Positions 26,248 through 35,213 of a DNA stretch of 64,000 nucleotides are shown in pieces. Position 1 is the stretch's first letter, and the number at the start of each line of letters is the position of its first letter. Both the position numbers and the translations under genes were made by a program. Below the pieces are notes generated by a model that saw only the letters and a list, made by a program, of their open reading frames with translations, did not search any database and had not been told where the DNA came from. This stretch comes from UBA11222 sp049323435 (GTDB lineage Bacteria; Pseudomonadota; Alphaproteobacteria; UBA11222): NCBI GenBank assembly GCA_049323435.1, contig JBMOMX010000033.1, positions 1-64,000 on the forward strand. Reading direction: 5' to 3'.

Positions 26248-26572
26248 GGGCCGGGTAAAATTTTAGAATTTCCGCTTCTGTCTTAACGGGTTTCCACCGG
26301 ACGGCGCAGGGCGGCAGTCCAGAATAAAATGGGGTCGGATTGACTTGACCTCAATTTTCCTGATCCGGATTCTCCCAATTGTCACAAACTCCGCTGCACT
26401 TCTGCATAATGAGGCTCTCTCGTTATTGATTTATTAGTATTGATATAGCATGGTTTTTTCAGACAGCCGGATTGATTCCTTATACTGAATAGTGCTACAT
26501 GCATAGTGCTACATGCATCCCAGTGACCGTTGAGGGAAGCTTCAGGTCTTCAGCAATACCGCGAAGAAGCAG
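26248..26572. other. Intergenic region with 14-bp tandem duplication
   Basis: No gene is seen. ATAGTGCTACATGC occurs twice in tandem at 26489-26516, about 57 bases upstream of the ATP-grasp gene, where an operator or promoter element would lie. The region is less GC-rich than the genes to its left. Confidence 0.5.
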
Positions 26573-28417
26573 ATGGAACATTCTAGCAAAGCATGTGGCA
26601 GACAGCCAGCTGCCGTTTCTCAAGGTAAAGAGAAGCCATCTGCCTTGCTGCTTGGCGGCTGCCCCCGCGTAGTTACTGCGGTTGCACGCAATCTGGATGC
26701 GCACGGTATCAAGGCCCATACTGCGAGTCTGATCCCCAGCTTTACCCGGGTTCGATCCAGGGCGATTGCTTCTTTTTGTTATTTGCCAACCGACACGCAA
26801 GCCTTTGTCGAGAACATTAAGGCGCTGGTTGAGCAGCACGCCATCAATTTAATTTATCCCTGTGGGGATGAGGCGCTGACATTACTCTCCCAGACAGAAG
26901 AGCAGCTACGGCCTTTCGTTAAGCTGGCCTGCCCCCGCAGCGAAGTGGTTCAGCGGATACTGGATAAATCTCAGACAATGACTGCCGCGGAAGCGGTAGG
27001 GCTGCCAGTGCCGAAGGAGTACCATTTCGGCGGTCTTACGGATTTTCTCAGTGCGGCGGATTCGATTATTTTTCCCGTCATTGCCAAGCCCTTACGGAAA
27101 GATACAAACGAAGCAGCATTCCGCATCCGGTACTATGATTCTGCCGGCAGCTTGAAGCAGGAGTTCGAAAGGGATTCTAATTTTGGTAAAGGAGTGCTGA
27201 TACAGGAATTCATCCCGGGCGGAGGCGTGGGTATAGAAATCTTGATGTCAGCGGGCCAGCCCCTGCTTGTTTTTCAGCATAGACGACTTAGTGAGCTTCC
27301 TTTTACAGGTGGTGTAAGCGTCAGAGCCAGATCTGAAATTGTTGACCCGGCCCTGAAAGAATATGCGGTACGGCTGTTACAATATATAGGCTGGGACGGC
27401 GTAGCGATGGTGGAATTCCGTCATGACACCCGAACAGGGCGATTGGCGTTGATGGAGGTGAATGGGCGCTACTGGGGTTCGCTCCCACTTTCATTTTTTG
27501 CGGGATTAGAGTTTCCCTGGTATCAATGGCAGATCATGAACGGTGATATCCCGGATCTGCCATCCACTTACAAATTGACCGAAATGCGCTGGCTTTCTGG
27601 CGATATCCAACGATCATTTCAAATAATGCTCGAAACGCTAAAAGGCCGCTTTAATCCGTTGCACACACTCAAAGAACTGATCGCCGTACCGCTTGGATTT
27701 TTTACCTCTACGAATGATGCTATCTGGTCGGCCAAAGACCGGACGCCGGCGCTAGACGAAATACGAGATGTATTTGATAAAATTATCAAGCCGCAATTTG
27801 CCTCGGCAGCCGGTATGTTGCTTCCGTTTTTGAGGCGCCGCCAAGAAATGAAAAAACAATTTGGCAGCATCAGGGCGTCACGTTTATTCGATGATCTAAG
27901 GTCCGGCAGGCGTCCGCATACGCTTCCCCCGGAGCAGATTCAGGCAAACCGCATTCTGGTTTTGTGCCACGGCAATATCATCCGAAGCCCATTTGTGGCC
28001 GCTATTTTATCTTCGAGGCTGCAATCCCGCGACATTCAGGTGGAATCCGCCGGTCTTGGTTGCATTGAAGGCCGGCCTGCTGATCCGCGGGCGATCAGGC
28101 TGGCGCGTACTTATGGAGTAAACTTGAACAGGCATCACGCGCAACATCCGCATTCCGAAATGATCGAAAAAAGTGACGCGATATTCGTGATGGACTACCG
28201 GAATCTGGCAATGTTTTTGGACCGCTGGCCGGAAATGAAATCAAGGATATTTCTGATGGGAGATTTTATAGACGGAAATACGGATCGCGAGATTCCCGAT
28301 CCCTATGAGGAAGACGGCCAAGCGTTCAAAGATTGTTATGCTGATCTGTTGGGTGCCTGCGAGAAAGTGGCTGAGCACCTGGTGAGGAAGAAAAATCAGG
28401 GCGTCAGTGTTACTTAA
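26573..28417 (+). CDS. ATP-grasp / low-molecular-weight tyrosine phosphatase fusion
   Basis: The 614-residue protein joins two domains. Residues about 25-400 form an ATP-grasp ligase (LIYPCGDEALTLLSQTEEQ, DKSQTMTAAEAVGLPVPKE, VIAKPLRK, VLIQEFIPGGGVGIE, MEVNGRYWGSLPLS). Residues about 458-605 form a low-molecular-weight protein tyrosine phosphatase with the CX5R loop CHGNIIRS (C465, R471) and the general acid D576 in IPDPY. Both active sites look complete. Low-molecular-weight phosphatases usually reverse tyrosine kinases of polysaccharide export, and ATP-grasp enzymes couple carboxylates to amines or thiols. The combined role is unknown. Base composition is lower in GC than its neighbours. 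It converges with the next gene. Confidence 0.85.
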   Translation: MEHSSKACGRQPAAVSQGKEKPSALLLGGCPRVVTAVARNLDAHGIKAHTASLIPSFTRVRSRAIASFCYLPTDTQAFVENIKALVEQHAINLIYPCGDEALTLLSQTEEQLRPFVKLACPRSEVVQRILDKSQTMTAAEAVGLPVPKEYHFGGLTDFLSAADSIIFPVIAKPLRKDTNEAAFRIRYYDSAGSLKQEFERDSNFGKGVLIQEFIPGGGVGIEILMSAGQPLLVFQHRRLSELPFTGGVSVRARSEIVDPALKEYAVRLLQYIGWDGVAMVEFRHDTRTGRLALMEVNGRYWGSLPLSFFAGLEFPWYQWQIMNGDIPDLPSTYKLTEMRWLSGDIQRSFQIMLETLKGRFNPLHTLKELIAVPLGFFTSTNDAIWSAKDRTPALDEIRDVFDKIIKPQFASAAGMLLPFLRRRQEMKKQFGSIRASRLFDDLRSGRRPHTLPPEQIQANRILVLCHGNIIRSPFVAAILSSRLQSRDIQVESAGLGCIEGRPADPRAIRLARTYGVNLNRHHAQHPHSEMIEKSDAIFVMDYRNLAMFLDRWPEMKSRIFLMGDFIDGNTDREIPDPYEEDGQAFKDCYADLLGACEKVAEHLVRKKNQGVSVT

Positions 28418-29235
28418 AGAGGCAGCATCTGAGCAGTGCGTTTTTCCGGCTGGAAGCTTTCCATCTGCGCCAGATCATTGGCTACATACATGCCTTTTAA
28501 CCAGCCCCGCTCGGGAAATGGCCTGCCTATGGGTAATACCAGCCACCGGTCAATTTTAATGGAAGAATTCTTTTCGTTGAACTCCCGAATAGCCAACCGT
28601 TCACCCGCATATTCGCTGGCGCCGAAGAACAACGTATCATCAAAATATAATGGGACATGGATCAGTCTGTTATTTTCGCTGGCGCCGAATATTTTCAGCG
28701 CGTCCATGGTAGACGAATAATAATCCATGTCATAAGAAACAAAGCCAATCGGGTGCTTCTGAATATTATCTAAAAACCTGACAACGGTTTCCTGGACATT
28801 ACCCAGAATGAGTTGTGTCCGTTTATCGAGTTTGCTTTGAAGCCCCTGCATGTCGTTCATGGGAAAGTCACCCGCCTGCCACTTGTCGGGGTGGTCGCGA
28901 TATCCGCCTGATGGGCTTCCAAGCCCGCTTCCTAAATCAAATCCGAATACATGAATTTTTACGCCTGTTTCTGCTTCAACATCACAGGCTGCTTGTTGCA
29001 TGGCCAACAGGCCGCGGCCGCCAGCCACGCCAAACTCAATTACGGATATCTCCTTGACGCCCTGTCTCAGCGCCTGTTCCGCGCCGAACAGAATGCCGGT
29101 AAGATATTGAGGCCTTTCAGCAGTGTCCCATAATTCTTTTAACCGGATTGAGGCGCTAAACCGCTTTATAAAAGCTGCCGCAATCACCCGGAAAGGGGGC
29201 TCTTTGATCAGTGCGTCGATAAATGAATTAATCAT
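28414..29235 (-). CDS. Methyltransferase-like protein (class I SAM fold, tentative)
   Basis: The 273-residue protein contains a glycine-rich nucleotide-binding-like loop, ISVIEFGVAGGRGLLAMQQA, then a FGFDLGSG acidic turn and later FVSYDMDYYSSTMDAL. This order of motif I, motif II and a DMD(Y/H)YSST block resembles SAM-dependent methyltransferases of the TylF/macrocin or cephalosporin hydroxylase-like group, where the acidic pair binds metal. The reaction is not known. Its stop overlaps the end of the ATP-grasp fusion. The two are convergent and share a lower-GC stretch, suggesting common arrival. Confidence 0.6.
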   Translation of the reverse strand: MINSFIDALIKEPPFRVIAAAFIKRFSASIRLKELWDTAERPQYLTGILFGAEQALRQGVKEISVIEFGVAGGRGLLAMQQAACDVEAETGVKIHVFGFDLGSGLGSPSGGYRDHPDKWQAGDFPMNDMQGLQSKLDKRTQLILGNVQETVVRFLDNIQKHPIGFVSYDMDYYSSTMDALKIFGASENNRLIHVPLYFDDTLFFGASEYAGERLAIREFNEKNSSIKIDRWLVLPIGRPFPERGWLKGMYVANDLAQMESFQPEKRTAQMLPL

Positions 29236-29362
29236 AATAATCCGTTCAGTCAGCCATTATCCGGATTTTACTCACTTAATGTGCCAACAGGCAGGTTTCT
29301 ATGCCATATCGTATTGTTCCGGGCAACAATATAACAATATCTTGATGGACGAAGAAATAACG

Positions 29363-30007
29363 TCAGAACCTGTATCCCACCCCGATGCCGATGGTCCAGG
29401 GATCCAGATCCACATCTGCCCCCAAGCGGCCTAACGCGCTGGTGACATTGACATCCGTATCCAGCCAGTAGCGCTTCACATCTGCATTCAGCATCCAGTG
29501 CGCATCCAGCCCATAATCAAAACCCGCCTGAAGCGCATATCCCACATTATTGTCGTAATCGATTCCCGTCACGGCGCCGCCGGGGGCATCTTCATTCCAG
29601 AAGACCGTATAGTTCACGCCCGCCCCCACATAGGGCCGGAAACTATCGTGTGGCCGGAAATGATATTGCAGCAGCAGCGTGGGCGGCAGCAGATTGACCT
29701 CGCCCAGATCGACATTGCCCACACCGGCAAGCTTTGCACTTACATCATGGTTGCTGATCAACAGGACCAGTTCCGCCGCGATATGATCGGTGAAGAAATA
29801 GCTGATATCCAGTTCGGGCGTGATGGCTTCATCCACATCGACGGAACCCGCAACGGGGCGGATAGAAGCCTCTTCATCCGGAAGTATGGCAAGCGCCCGC
29901 ACGCGCACCTGCCAGGGGCTGAGATGCTCCTTATCCTCCTTGGCAAAAGCCGTATTGGTTATCGCCAGCAACATTGCTGCGCCGCCCACAAGGCACAATC
30001 TGGTCAT
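29363..30007 (-). CDS. ompW: OmpW-family outer-membrane barrel protein
   Basis: The 214-residue protein has a cleavable signal (ending TNTAFAKE) and the eight-strand barrel pattern of OmpW: SPWQVRVRALAILPDE, VDEAITPELDISYFFTDHIAAELVL, LLPPTLLLQYHFRP, FRPYVGAGVNYTVF, and a C-terminal IGIGVGYRF with terminal Phe for BAM recognition. OmpW forms a narrow hydrophobic channel and is induced by oxygen limitation in several bacteria. The ATG follows a strong GGGAGGGGG site. A perfect FNR-type box lies 63-76 bases upstream, matching that regulation. Confidence 0.94.
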   Translation of the reverse strand: MTRLCLVGGAAMLLAITNTAFAKEDKEHLSPWQVRVRALAILPDEEASIRPVAGSVDVDEAITPELDISYFFTDHIAAELVLLISNHDVSAKLAGVGNVDLGEVNLLPPTLLLQYHFRPHDSFRPYVGAGVNYTVFWNEDAPGGAVTGIDYDNNVGYALQAGFDYGLDAHWMLNADVKRYWLDTDVNVTSALGRLGADVDLDPWTIGIGVGYRF

Positions 30008-30069
30008 ATCCCCCTCCCGTTTAGCTCAAACATGAATGTTTTTTCTAACGTCAATACGAAAACAGGGAT

Positions 30070-30083
30070 TTGATCCGGATCAA
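30070..30083. promoter_or_regulatory. FNR/FixK-type box upstream of ompW
   Basis: TTGATCCGGATCAA is a perfect match to TTGAT-N4-ATCAA and fully palindromic. Its centre is about 70 bases before the ompW start. A class II promoter centred at -41.5 would place transcription start near 30035, leaving a normal short leader. FNR control of ompW is known in enterobacteria. Which FNR-like regulator acts here is not known. Confidence 0.8.
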
Positions 30084-30314
30084 ATAGTCAGACTACGGAT
30101 TTAAGGATCGGCGCCAAGCATTCTTGCGAGCCCTCATCTTATTGCGTCATATGTACAAAAAGGGGCTGCAAAACGGGTCAGGCCTTGACATGGCAGCTTC
30201 TTTCCCCCTTCCCGCTTCACTGGAAACCTGATCGAATACTGATATCAAGATTAAGTGAGGCATAGAGGCAAATAAAAGCAGGGAAAAAATGCCGGCACCG
30301 TAACCGCGTGCAGC

Positions 30315-30433
30315 CTAGGGCCTGTTGAGAATTGCTATCATTCCGGAAACCGGTTTTCCCGAAATCTTTGATTTCGCTGGAAAAGCGGGCTGTCCGGAAT
30401 AACAATCGCGGGTTAATTCTCAACAGACCCTAG
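30315..30433. mobile_element. MITE-like element of about 119 bp with 19-bp inverted ends
   Basis: The left end CTAGGGCCTGTTGAGAATT (30315-30333) and the reverse complement of the right end (30415-30433) differ at one base. The inner part carries further inverted symmetry (ATTCCGGA...TCCGGAAT). The outermost CTAG on both sides may be a target duplication as in IS5-family insertions. There is no coding capacity. The structure fits a miniature inverted-repeat element mobilised in trans by an IS5-like transposase. Family assignment is inference. Confidence 0.65.
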
Positions 30434-30590
30434 ACCGGCCTCAAAACCGCCGGGGCAAACATTGGATAAATCTTGCATAGTGCCAAGCCCAGCGGCTATC
30501 TTGCGCCCACAATGGCCAGCCCCCCTTAGCCGGGGGGAAAAGCTGGCCTGAACCTATTCAAAAAAACAGCAAGCAGGAAGAAGGAACGCC

Positions 30591-32456
30591 ATGACACAGC
30601 CTATCCGTATTGACCAAGCCACCGGCTTAAAGATATTCGACACCCGCGCCGAAAAGGCCAGCGACAAGATCGCCGGCAAGGGATACAACCCTATCAGTGA
30701 TGATTCGCTGAAGGTCTTCCCCGAGGCCCCTCCCGGCGCGGTGTTCAACGCCGAAGAACAGGCGAAATACCGTGAATTCAAGGAAAAACGCCGTGGCGCG
30801 GCTGATTATATAGCCATGGAAGGCGATTTCGCCAAATATCTTGAAGATGTTTATTCAGGCCCGCGCATCGAGCGTGAGGCGCTGAGCGATGAATGCGAAA
30901 TTCTGGTGATTGGTGCAGGCTTTGCCGGCCTGATCCTGTGGCACAAGCTGCGCGAAGCCGGATTTAACGATGTCCGCTTCTGCGAAAAAGGCGGCGATGT
31001 CGGCGGCACCTGGTACTGGAACCGCTATCCCGGCATTGCCTGCGACGTGGAGGCCTATAGCTATCTGCCGCTGCTGGAAGAGATGGGCTATATCCCCACC
31101 ATGAAATTCGCCTCCGGCTTTGAGATCATGGAATATTGCCAGACTGTGGCGAAGAAGACGGGTTTCTATGATCACGCGCTGTTTCACACCACCGTCGAAA
31201 AGACCGAATGGGATGAGGCCGCTGGCCGCTGGACAGTCAGCACGGATCGCGGCGACAAAATGCGCGCGCGTTACGTTGTGCTGGCGAACGGCATTCTGAC
31301 CACGCCGAAACTGGCCCGCATCGAGGGCATGGAAACTTTCCAGGGCAAATCTTTCCATACTTCGCGCTGGGATTACAATGTCGATCTGAAAGACAAGCGG
31401 GTTGGCATTATCGGCACCGGCGCCACTGCGGTGCAGGTCATTCCGGAAATCGCCAAGGTCGTGAAAGAACTTTATGTGTTTCAGCGCACGCCGTCTTCGA
31501 TCGACGTGCGTGATCAGCGCGCCACGACCCAGGAAGAGATTGAGACCTGGAAAAAAGAGCCTAATTGGGCCAAGGCCCGGCGCGCGCGCTTTGACCAGAT
31601 TTCAGAAGGCCGCACCGCCATCAAGGCGAATGACGATTTTCTGTCGGGCAAGGTTACCCAGTTCAAGGAACGCAAGGTCCATGACAAGCCGCTGTCCCAG
31701 GAAGAGCTGATTCAGAAACAGCTCAACACCAATTTCCGCATCATGGAACAGATCCGCGCCCGTGTGGACGCCATCGTCAAGGATCCGAAAACCGCCGCGG
31801 CGCTGAAGCCTTACTACCCCTATGGCTGCAAGCGTCCGACCTTCCATGACGAATATCTGCCGACCTTCAACCTGCCGCATGTACATCTGATTGATACCGC
31901 GCCCAAGGGCGTCAGCCATATCAATACCAAGGGTGTCGTGCATGATGGCGTCGAATATCCGGTGGATGTGCTGATCTATGCGACCGGTTTCCAGTGGATG
32001 GCGACCGCGACCTTCAACATGATTGTCGGGCGTAACGGCAAATCCCTGAAAGAGAAATGGCAGACCGAAGGCGTCAAGACCTTCCTTGGCCTGCACAGCC
32101 ACGGTTTCCCCAATCTGTTCATTATGTCCGGGCCCCAGGGCGGCGGCGGCAGCTTCAACTTCACCAGTGCGATTGAGGTCCATGCCGACTATGTTCTCTG
32201 GATGCTGAAGACCATGCGGGAACGCGGTTATGGCATTGTGGACGTGAAGAAAGAGCCCGAGATCGAATTTGCGGCGCATTGCGCGGATGTGGACATCAAG
32301 ACCCAGCCGCTGCGCGACTGCATTTCCTACTATAATGCCGAAGGCGGGGCCGAGCCCGGCAGCCTGGCCTATTATGGTGGTGGCCAGTGGCGCAAACGCT
32401 GCATCGCAGCCCAGTCCACGCTGGAGCCGTATATCTTCGAAGGCAAGTCGGCGTAA
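30591..32456 (+). CDS. Baeyer-Villiger-type flavin monooxygenase
   Basis: The 621-residue protein has an FAD Rossmann motif GAGFAG (108-113), the segment WYWNRYPGIACDVEAY and a NADPH motif GTGATA (275-280). Between them lies the type I Baeyer-Villiger fingerprint F-x-G-x3-H-x3-W-D (250-261, FQGKSFHTSRWD). These enzymes insert oxygen next to a ketone using NADPH and O2. About 95 residues precede the FAD motif, more than in the short cyclohexanone monooxygenases. This extension occurs in phenylacetone- or steroid-type relatives. The substrate cannot be told. It is a single-gene unit followed by a strong terminator. Confidence 0.92.
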   Translation: MTQPIRIDQATGLKIFDTRAEKASDKIAGKGYNPISDDSLKVFPEAPPGAVFNAEEQAKYREFKEKRRGAADYIAMEGDFAKYLEDVYSGPRIEREALSDECEILVIGAGFAGLILWHKLREAGFNDVRFCEKGGDVGGTWYWNRYPGIACDVEAYSYLPLLEEMGYIPTMKFASGFEIMEYCQTVAKKTGFYDHALFHTTVEKTEWDEAAGRWTVSTDRGDKMRARYVVLANGILTTPKLARIEGMETFQGKSFHTSRWDYNVDLKDKRVGIIGTGATAVQVIPEIAKVVKELYVFQRTPSSIDVRDQRATTQEEIETWKKEPNWAKARRARFDQISEGRTAIKANDDFLSGKVTQFKERKVHDKPLSQEELIQKQLNTNFRIMEQIRARVDAIVKDPKTAAALKPYYPYGCKRPTFHDEYLPTFNLPHVHLIDTAPKGVSHINTKGVVHDGVEYPVDVLIYATGFQWMATATFNMIVGRNGKSLKEKWQTEGVKTFLGLHSHGFPNLFIMSGPQGGGGSFNFTSAIEVHADYVLWMLKTMRERGYGIVDVKKEPEIEFAAHCADVDIKTQPLRDCISYYNAEGGAEPGSLAYYGGGQWRKRCIAAQSTLEPYIFEGKSA

Positions 32457-32479
32457 TAGCGGGCGGCGCACACAAAACT

Positions 32480-32509
32480 AAAAAACCCGGCTTTGCGGCC
32501 GGGTTTTTT
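32480..32509. terminator. Bidirectional intrinsic terminator
   Basis: AAAAAACCCGGC (32480-32491) pairs with GCCGGGTTTTTT (32498-32509) around a 6-base loop. The A and T flanks make it work in both directions, ending the monooxygenase gene from the left and gshB from the right. Confidence 0.93.
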
Positions 32510-33461
32510 ATTTGCGGTTCGCGCCGATGCGCGCCTCGATGGCGTCCCAGATCAGCGCTGCGATGTCGGCACCGCCAAACCGGGCCACTTCCTGTATCCC
32601 GGTTGGAGAGGTGACATTGATTTCCGTCAGATAATCGCCGATGACATCAATACCGACAAAAATCAGCCCGTTGGCGCGCAGGGTCGGGCCGATGGCAGCG
32701 CAAATTTCCAGATCGCGCGGGGTAAGCGTGACGGCTTCCGGGCGGCCGCCGACATGCATGTTGGAGCGCGTCTCGCCTTCCGCCGGGATACGGTTTATGG
32801 CGCCTGCCGGCTCCCCATCCACCAGAATGATGCGCTTGTCCCCCTTTCGCACCGCAGGCAGATATTCCTGCACGATCATTGGTTCGCGGTAAAACTGCGT
32901 AAACACATCAATCAGCGAATTCAGATTTTCATCCCCCTCGCGCAGGCGGAACACGCCTTCGCCGCCATTGCCGTACAGGGGTTTGATGATGATATCACGG
33001 TATTTTTCGCGGAACGCCACAACCTCCTGCGTATCGGATGTAATAACGGTTTTCGGCATCAGCCACGGAAAATTGGTCACCAGAAGTTTTTCCGGCGCGT
33101 TGCGAACATGGCCCGGATCATTGACCACCAGGGTTTTGGGATGAATATGCTCCAATATATGCGTGGCGGTGATATAGCGCATATCGAACGGGGGATCCTG
33201 ACGCATAAGCACGCAATCAAACTGCGACAGGTCCACGGTTTCAAGCGCGCCCAGCGTGAAATGATTTCCGGCCTCGCGGCGCAGCGTAATGGCATGGCCC
33301 TTGGCGATCACTTTGCTTTCACGCAGGCTGAGCTTGTTTGTCACATAATAAAACAGCTTGTGGCCACGCGCCTGCGCCGCCAGGCCAAGCGCAAAGGTGC
33401 TGTCGCCATTAATATCGATCCCGCCGATCGGATCCATCTGGATGGCAACGGAAAGCTTCAT
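32508..33461 (-). CDS. gshB: Glutathione synthetase
   Basis: This 317-residue ATP-grasp enzyme joins gamma-glutamylcysteine and glycine. It begins MKLSVAIQMDPI and carries MRQDPPFDMRYITATHILE, IIKPLYGNGGEGVFRL, VQEYLPAVRKGDKRIILVDGE, and a C-terminal DVIGDYLTEINVTSPTGIQE, all signature blocks of bacterial GshB. The ATG at 33461 is preferred over the longer frame to 33488, which starts with non-conserved sequence. It ends within the shared terminator. Confidence 0.97.
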   Translation of the reverse strand: MKLSVAIQMDPIGGIDINGDSTFALGLAAQARGHKLFYYVTNKLSLRESKVIAKGHAITLRREAGNHFTLGALETVDLSQFDCVLMRQDPPFDMRYITATHILEHIHPKTLVVNDPGHVRNAPEKLLVTNFPWLMPKTVITSDTQEVVAFREKYRDIIIKPLYGNGGEGVFRLREGDENLNSLIDVFTQFYREPMIVQEYLPAVRKGDKRIILVDGEPAGAINRIPAEGETRSNMHVGGRPEAVTLTPRDLEICAAIGPTLRANGLIFVGIDVIGDYLTEINVTSPTGIQEVARFGGADIAALIWDAIEARIGANRK

Positions 33462-33500
33462 GGCAATATAATTCCCCTCAGATTCCAATCAGACAACGGA

Positions 33501-34373
33501 TCAATTCAGCTTAAGCCGCAATTGCTGCTGGAGCTGTCCGGCAAATTGCCGCAATTTAGCGTCTTCGGCATGTTCAAGACAGGCGCGCAACGCATCCAGC
33601 GCTTCAGGAACATTGCCGAGGCGGGCATGGACCATGGCGTGCTCATAACTGAGATGCGCCGCCACTGGAGAAATCATCCGCATACGGTGTAAAATATCCG
33701 CGCCGCGGGAAAAATCATTGCTTTGCAATGCGCGGCCCTTGATATTGTTCAGCAGCCGCAACAGCACATCGCGGTTGCTGACGGGCTGATAATATTCAGG
33801 TTGCAATTCCGCCCCCTCACCCGCCATGCCTTTCAGCAGATTGCGCAATTGCGGAATATCCAGCGTAACGCCGCCGTTAAATGGATCCAGAATACGCCGC
33901 GTGCTGCCAAGTTCGAGCCGTATCAGAAAATGCCCGGGGAAATTCAACCCCGCACAGGCCCAGCCCTGCTGGCGCGCGGCGCTGATATAGATCAGCCCCA
34001 GCGCAACCGGCAGCCCCTTGCGCCGGTCAATCACCTGCATCAGATTGGCATTCTGCATATCATTGTAACTGGATTGATCGCCCGCATAGCCGAACTGGCC
34101 GCTGATCACCTGGGACAGCGCCGCGGCGCGCGCATCAATGTGATCCGGGTCCGCGCATATCTCAGCCACGGCCTTGCCGATCAGCGCCAAATGCCCGGTA
34201 TAGAAGTCCAGCTCGCGTTCCGGGCAGTCGAGCGCCGCCAGCGCCAGGGCAATGGCGGCGATATCCAGTTCGCCATCAGGCAGGGCGCCCGCGGCCAGCA
34301 GGGTCTCAAAATGCGCGTCGATACCGCTGGGCCCGGATGCAGATTGCGGTTGCGTAGGCTTTTTCTTGTCCAT
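33501..34373 (-). CDS. SirB1-family (transglutaminase-like plus TPR) protein
   Basis: The 290-residue protein has an N-terminal helical part, the SirB1/transglutaminase-like core (QSSYNDMQNANLMQVIDRRKGLPVALGLIYISAARQQGW, GLNFPGHFLIRLEL, LDPFNGG) and C-terminal TPR-like helices (MRMISPVAAHLSYEHAMVHARLGNVPEALDALRACLEHAED). The family (YchA/SirB1) is widely conserved but its job is uncertain. The usual catalytic Cys is not evident near the ARQQGWACAGLNFPGH stretch beyond one cysteine. Probably in one leftward unit with gshB, 39 bases apart. Confidence 0.88.
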   Translation of the reverse strand: MDKKKPTQPQSASGPSGIDAHFETLLAAGALPDGELDIAAIALALAALDCPERELDFYTGHLALIGKAVAEICADPDHIDARAAALSQVISGQFGYAGDQSSYNDMQNANLMQVIDRRKGLPVALGLIYISAARQQGWACAGLNFPGHFLIRLELGSTRRILDPFNGGVTLDIPQLRNLLKGMAGEGAELQPEYYQPVSNRDVLLRLLNNIKGRALQSNDFSRGADILHRMRMISPVAAHLSYEHAMVHARLGNVPEALDALRACLEHAEDAKLRQFAGQLQQQLRLKLN

Positions 34374-34443
34374 GAGGCCAGTCTAACCGATGCAGACGCG
34401 GGAGTGAAATGCCCAGATCACAGGTTTACCGTTTCCGGCGGGA

Positions 34444-35166
34444 TTAATTGGAACCGGTGGCGGGCACCCCGCCCGGCGGCAGCAGATCGCCCTGAATGTC
34501 ATCGCGCGAACTCATAGGCGCAGAAACCGGCGGCGCAGAAACCGGTGCGGGCGATCTCTGATCTTTCAACCGCACATAGCTCACCACCCGCGTCACGCCA
34601 GATATATTTCGGGCGTAATTGGTAACAGCATCCAACTCCTGTTGGTTTTGTGCAATTCCCAACAGATACACAACACCATTTACCGTTTCTATAGAGTAAT
34701 TAATATCGGATATACTGGTATTAGTCAGAATTTTCGTCCGCAACTTCGTCGTAATCCATGAATCTTTAGCCATATTACCCAAAGTGGATTTATCTTTTAC
34801 TTGCAATTCGTTGATTACTTCCTTGACACCGGGAGAGCGCCAGGTAATCATGGTGGCGCTGACCCGGTCATTGGCGTTGCGCACGGAACCCGTAAGCAGC
34901 ACCCTGCCCTCCAGAACCTCAATATCCACCATGCTGGCCAGCTGTTCATCTTCCTTCAGCATTAATGCGCCGACATTGACGCGGATCGTGGTGTCGTCCA
35001 GGGCTGCGCCCACTGAACGCTCCTCGGCAATAGCCACCCCTGTTGCCGCGCCAGCCCCGATCGCCAGGGGCACACAGCCTGCATTCGCCAGCAGCGCCAG
35101 TCCCAGCCCCAGCGTCGGAAGCAAACTGACACCCCGTTTGCAGAACAAGATGGTTAAACCGGTCAT
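34444..35166 (-). CDS. BON-domain outer-membrane lipoprotein (DolP-like)
   Basis: This 240-residue lipoprotein has signal and lipobox LLANAGC followed by two BON domains (DDTTIRVNVGALMLKEDEQ...VEVLEGRVLLTGSV; DSWITTKLRTKILTNTSISDINYSIETVNGVVYLLGIAQ). The tail is Pro/Ser-rich. The double-BON lipoprotein near yraN, rsmI and an LpoA-like gene matches the E. coli yraL-yraM-yraN-yraP neighbourhood, where YraP/DolP supports outer-membrane integrity. The ATG at 35166 has GAGG five bases upstream. Confidence 0.88.
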   Translation of the reverse strand: MTGLTILFCKRGVSLLPTLGLGLALLANAGCVPLAIGAGAATGVAIAEERSVGAALDDTTIRVNVGALMLKEDEQLASMVDIEVLEGRVLLTGSVRNANDRVSATMITWRSPGVKEVINELQVKDKSTLGNMAKDSWITTKLRTKILTNTSISDINYSIETVNGVVYLLGIAQNQQELDAVTNYARNISGVTRVVSYVRLKDQRSPAPVSAPPVSAPMSSRDDIQGDLLPPGGVPATGSN

Positions 35167-35213
35167 GGCATCCTCGCCCTAATGAATCTCTTAATCACTA
35201 TATATAGAGAATC

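Noticed and set aside
32493..33692. 399-codon + strand frame
   Set aside because: It lies antisense to gshB and the end of the SirB1-family gene, both of which have clear conserved motifs. No motif is seen in this frame.
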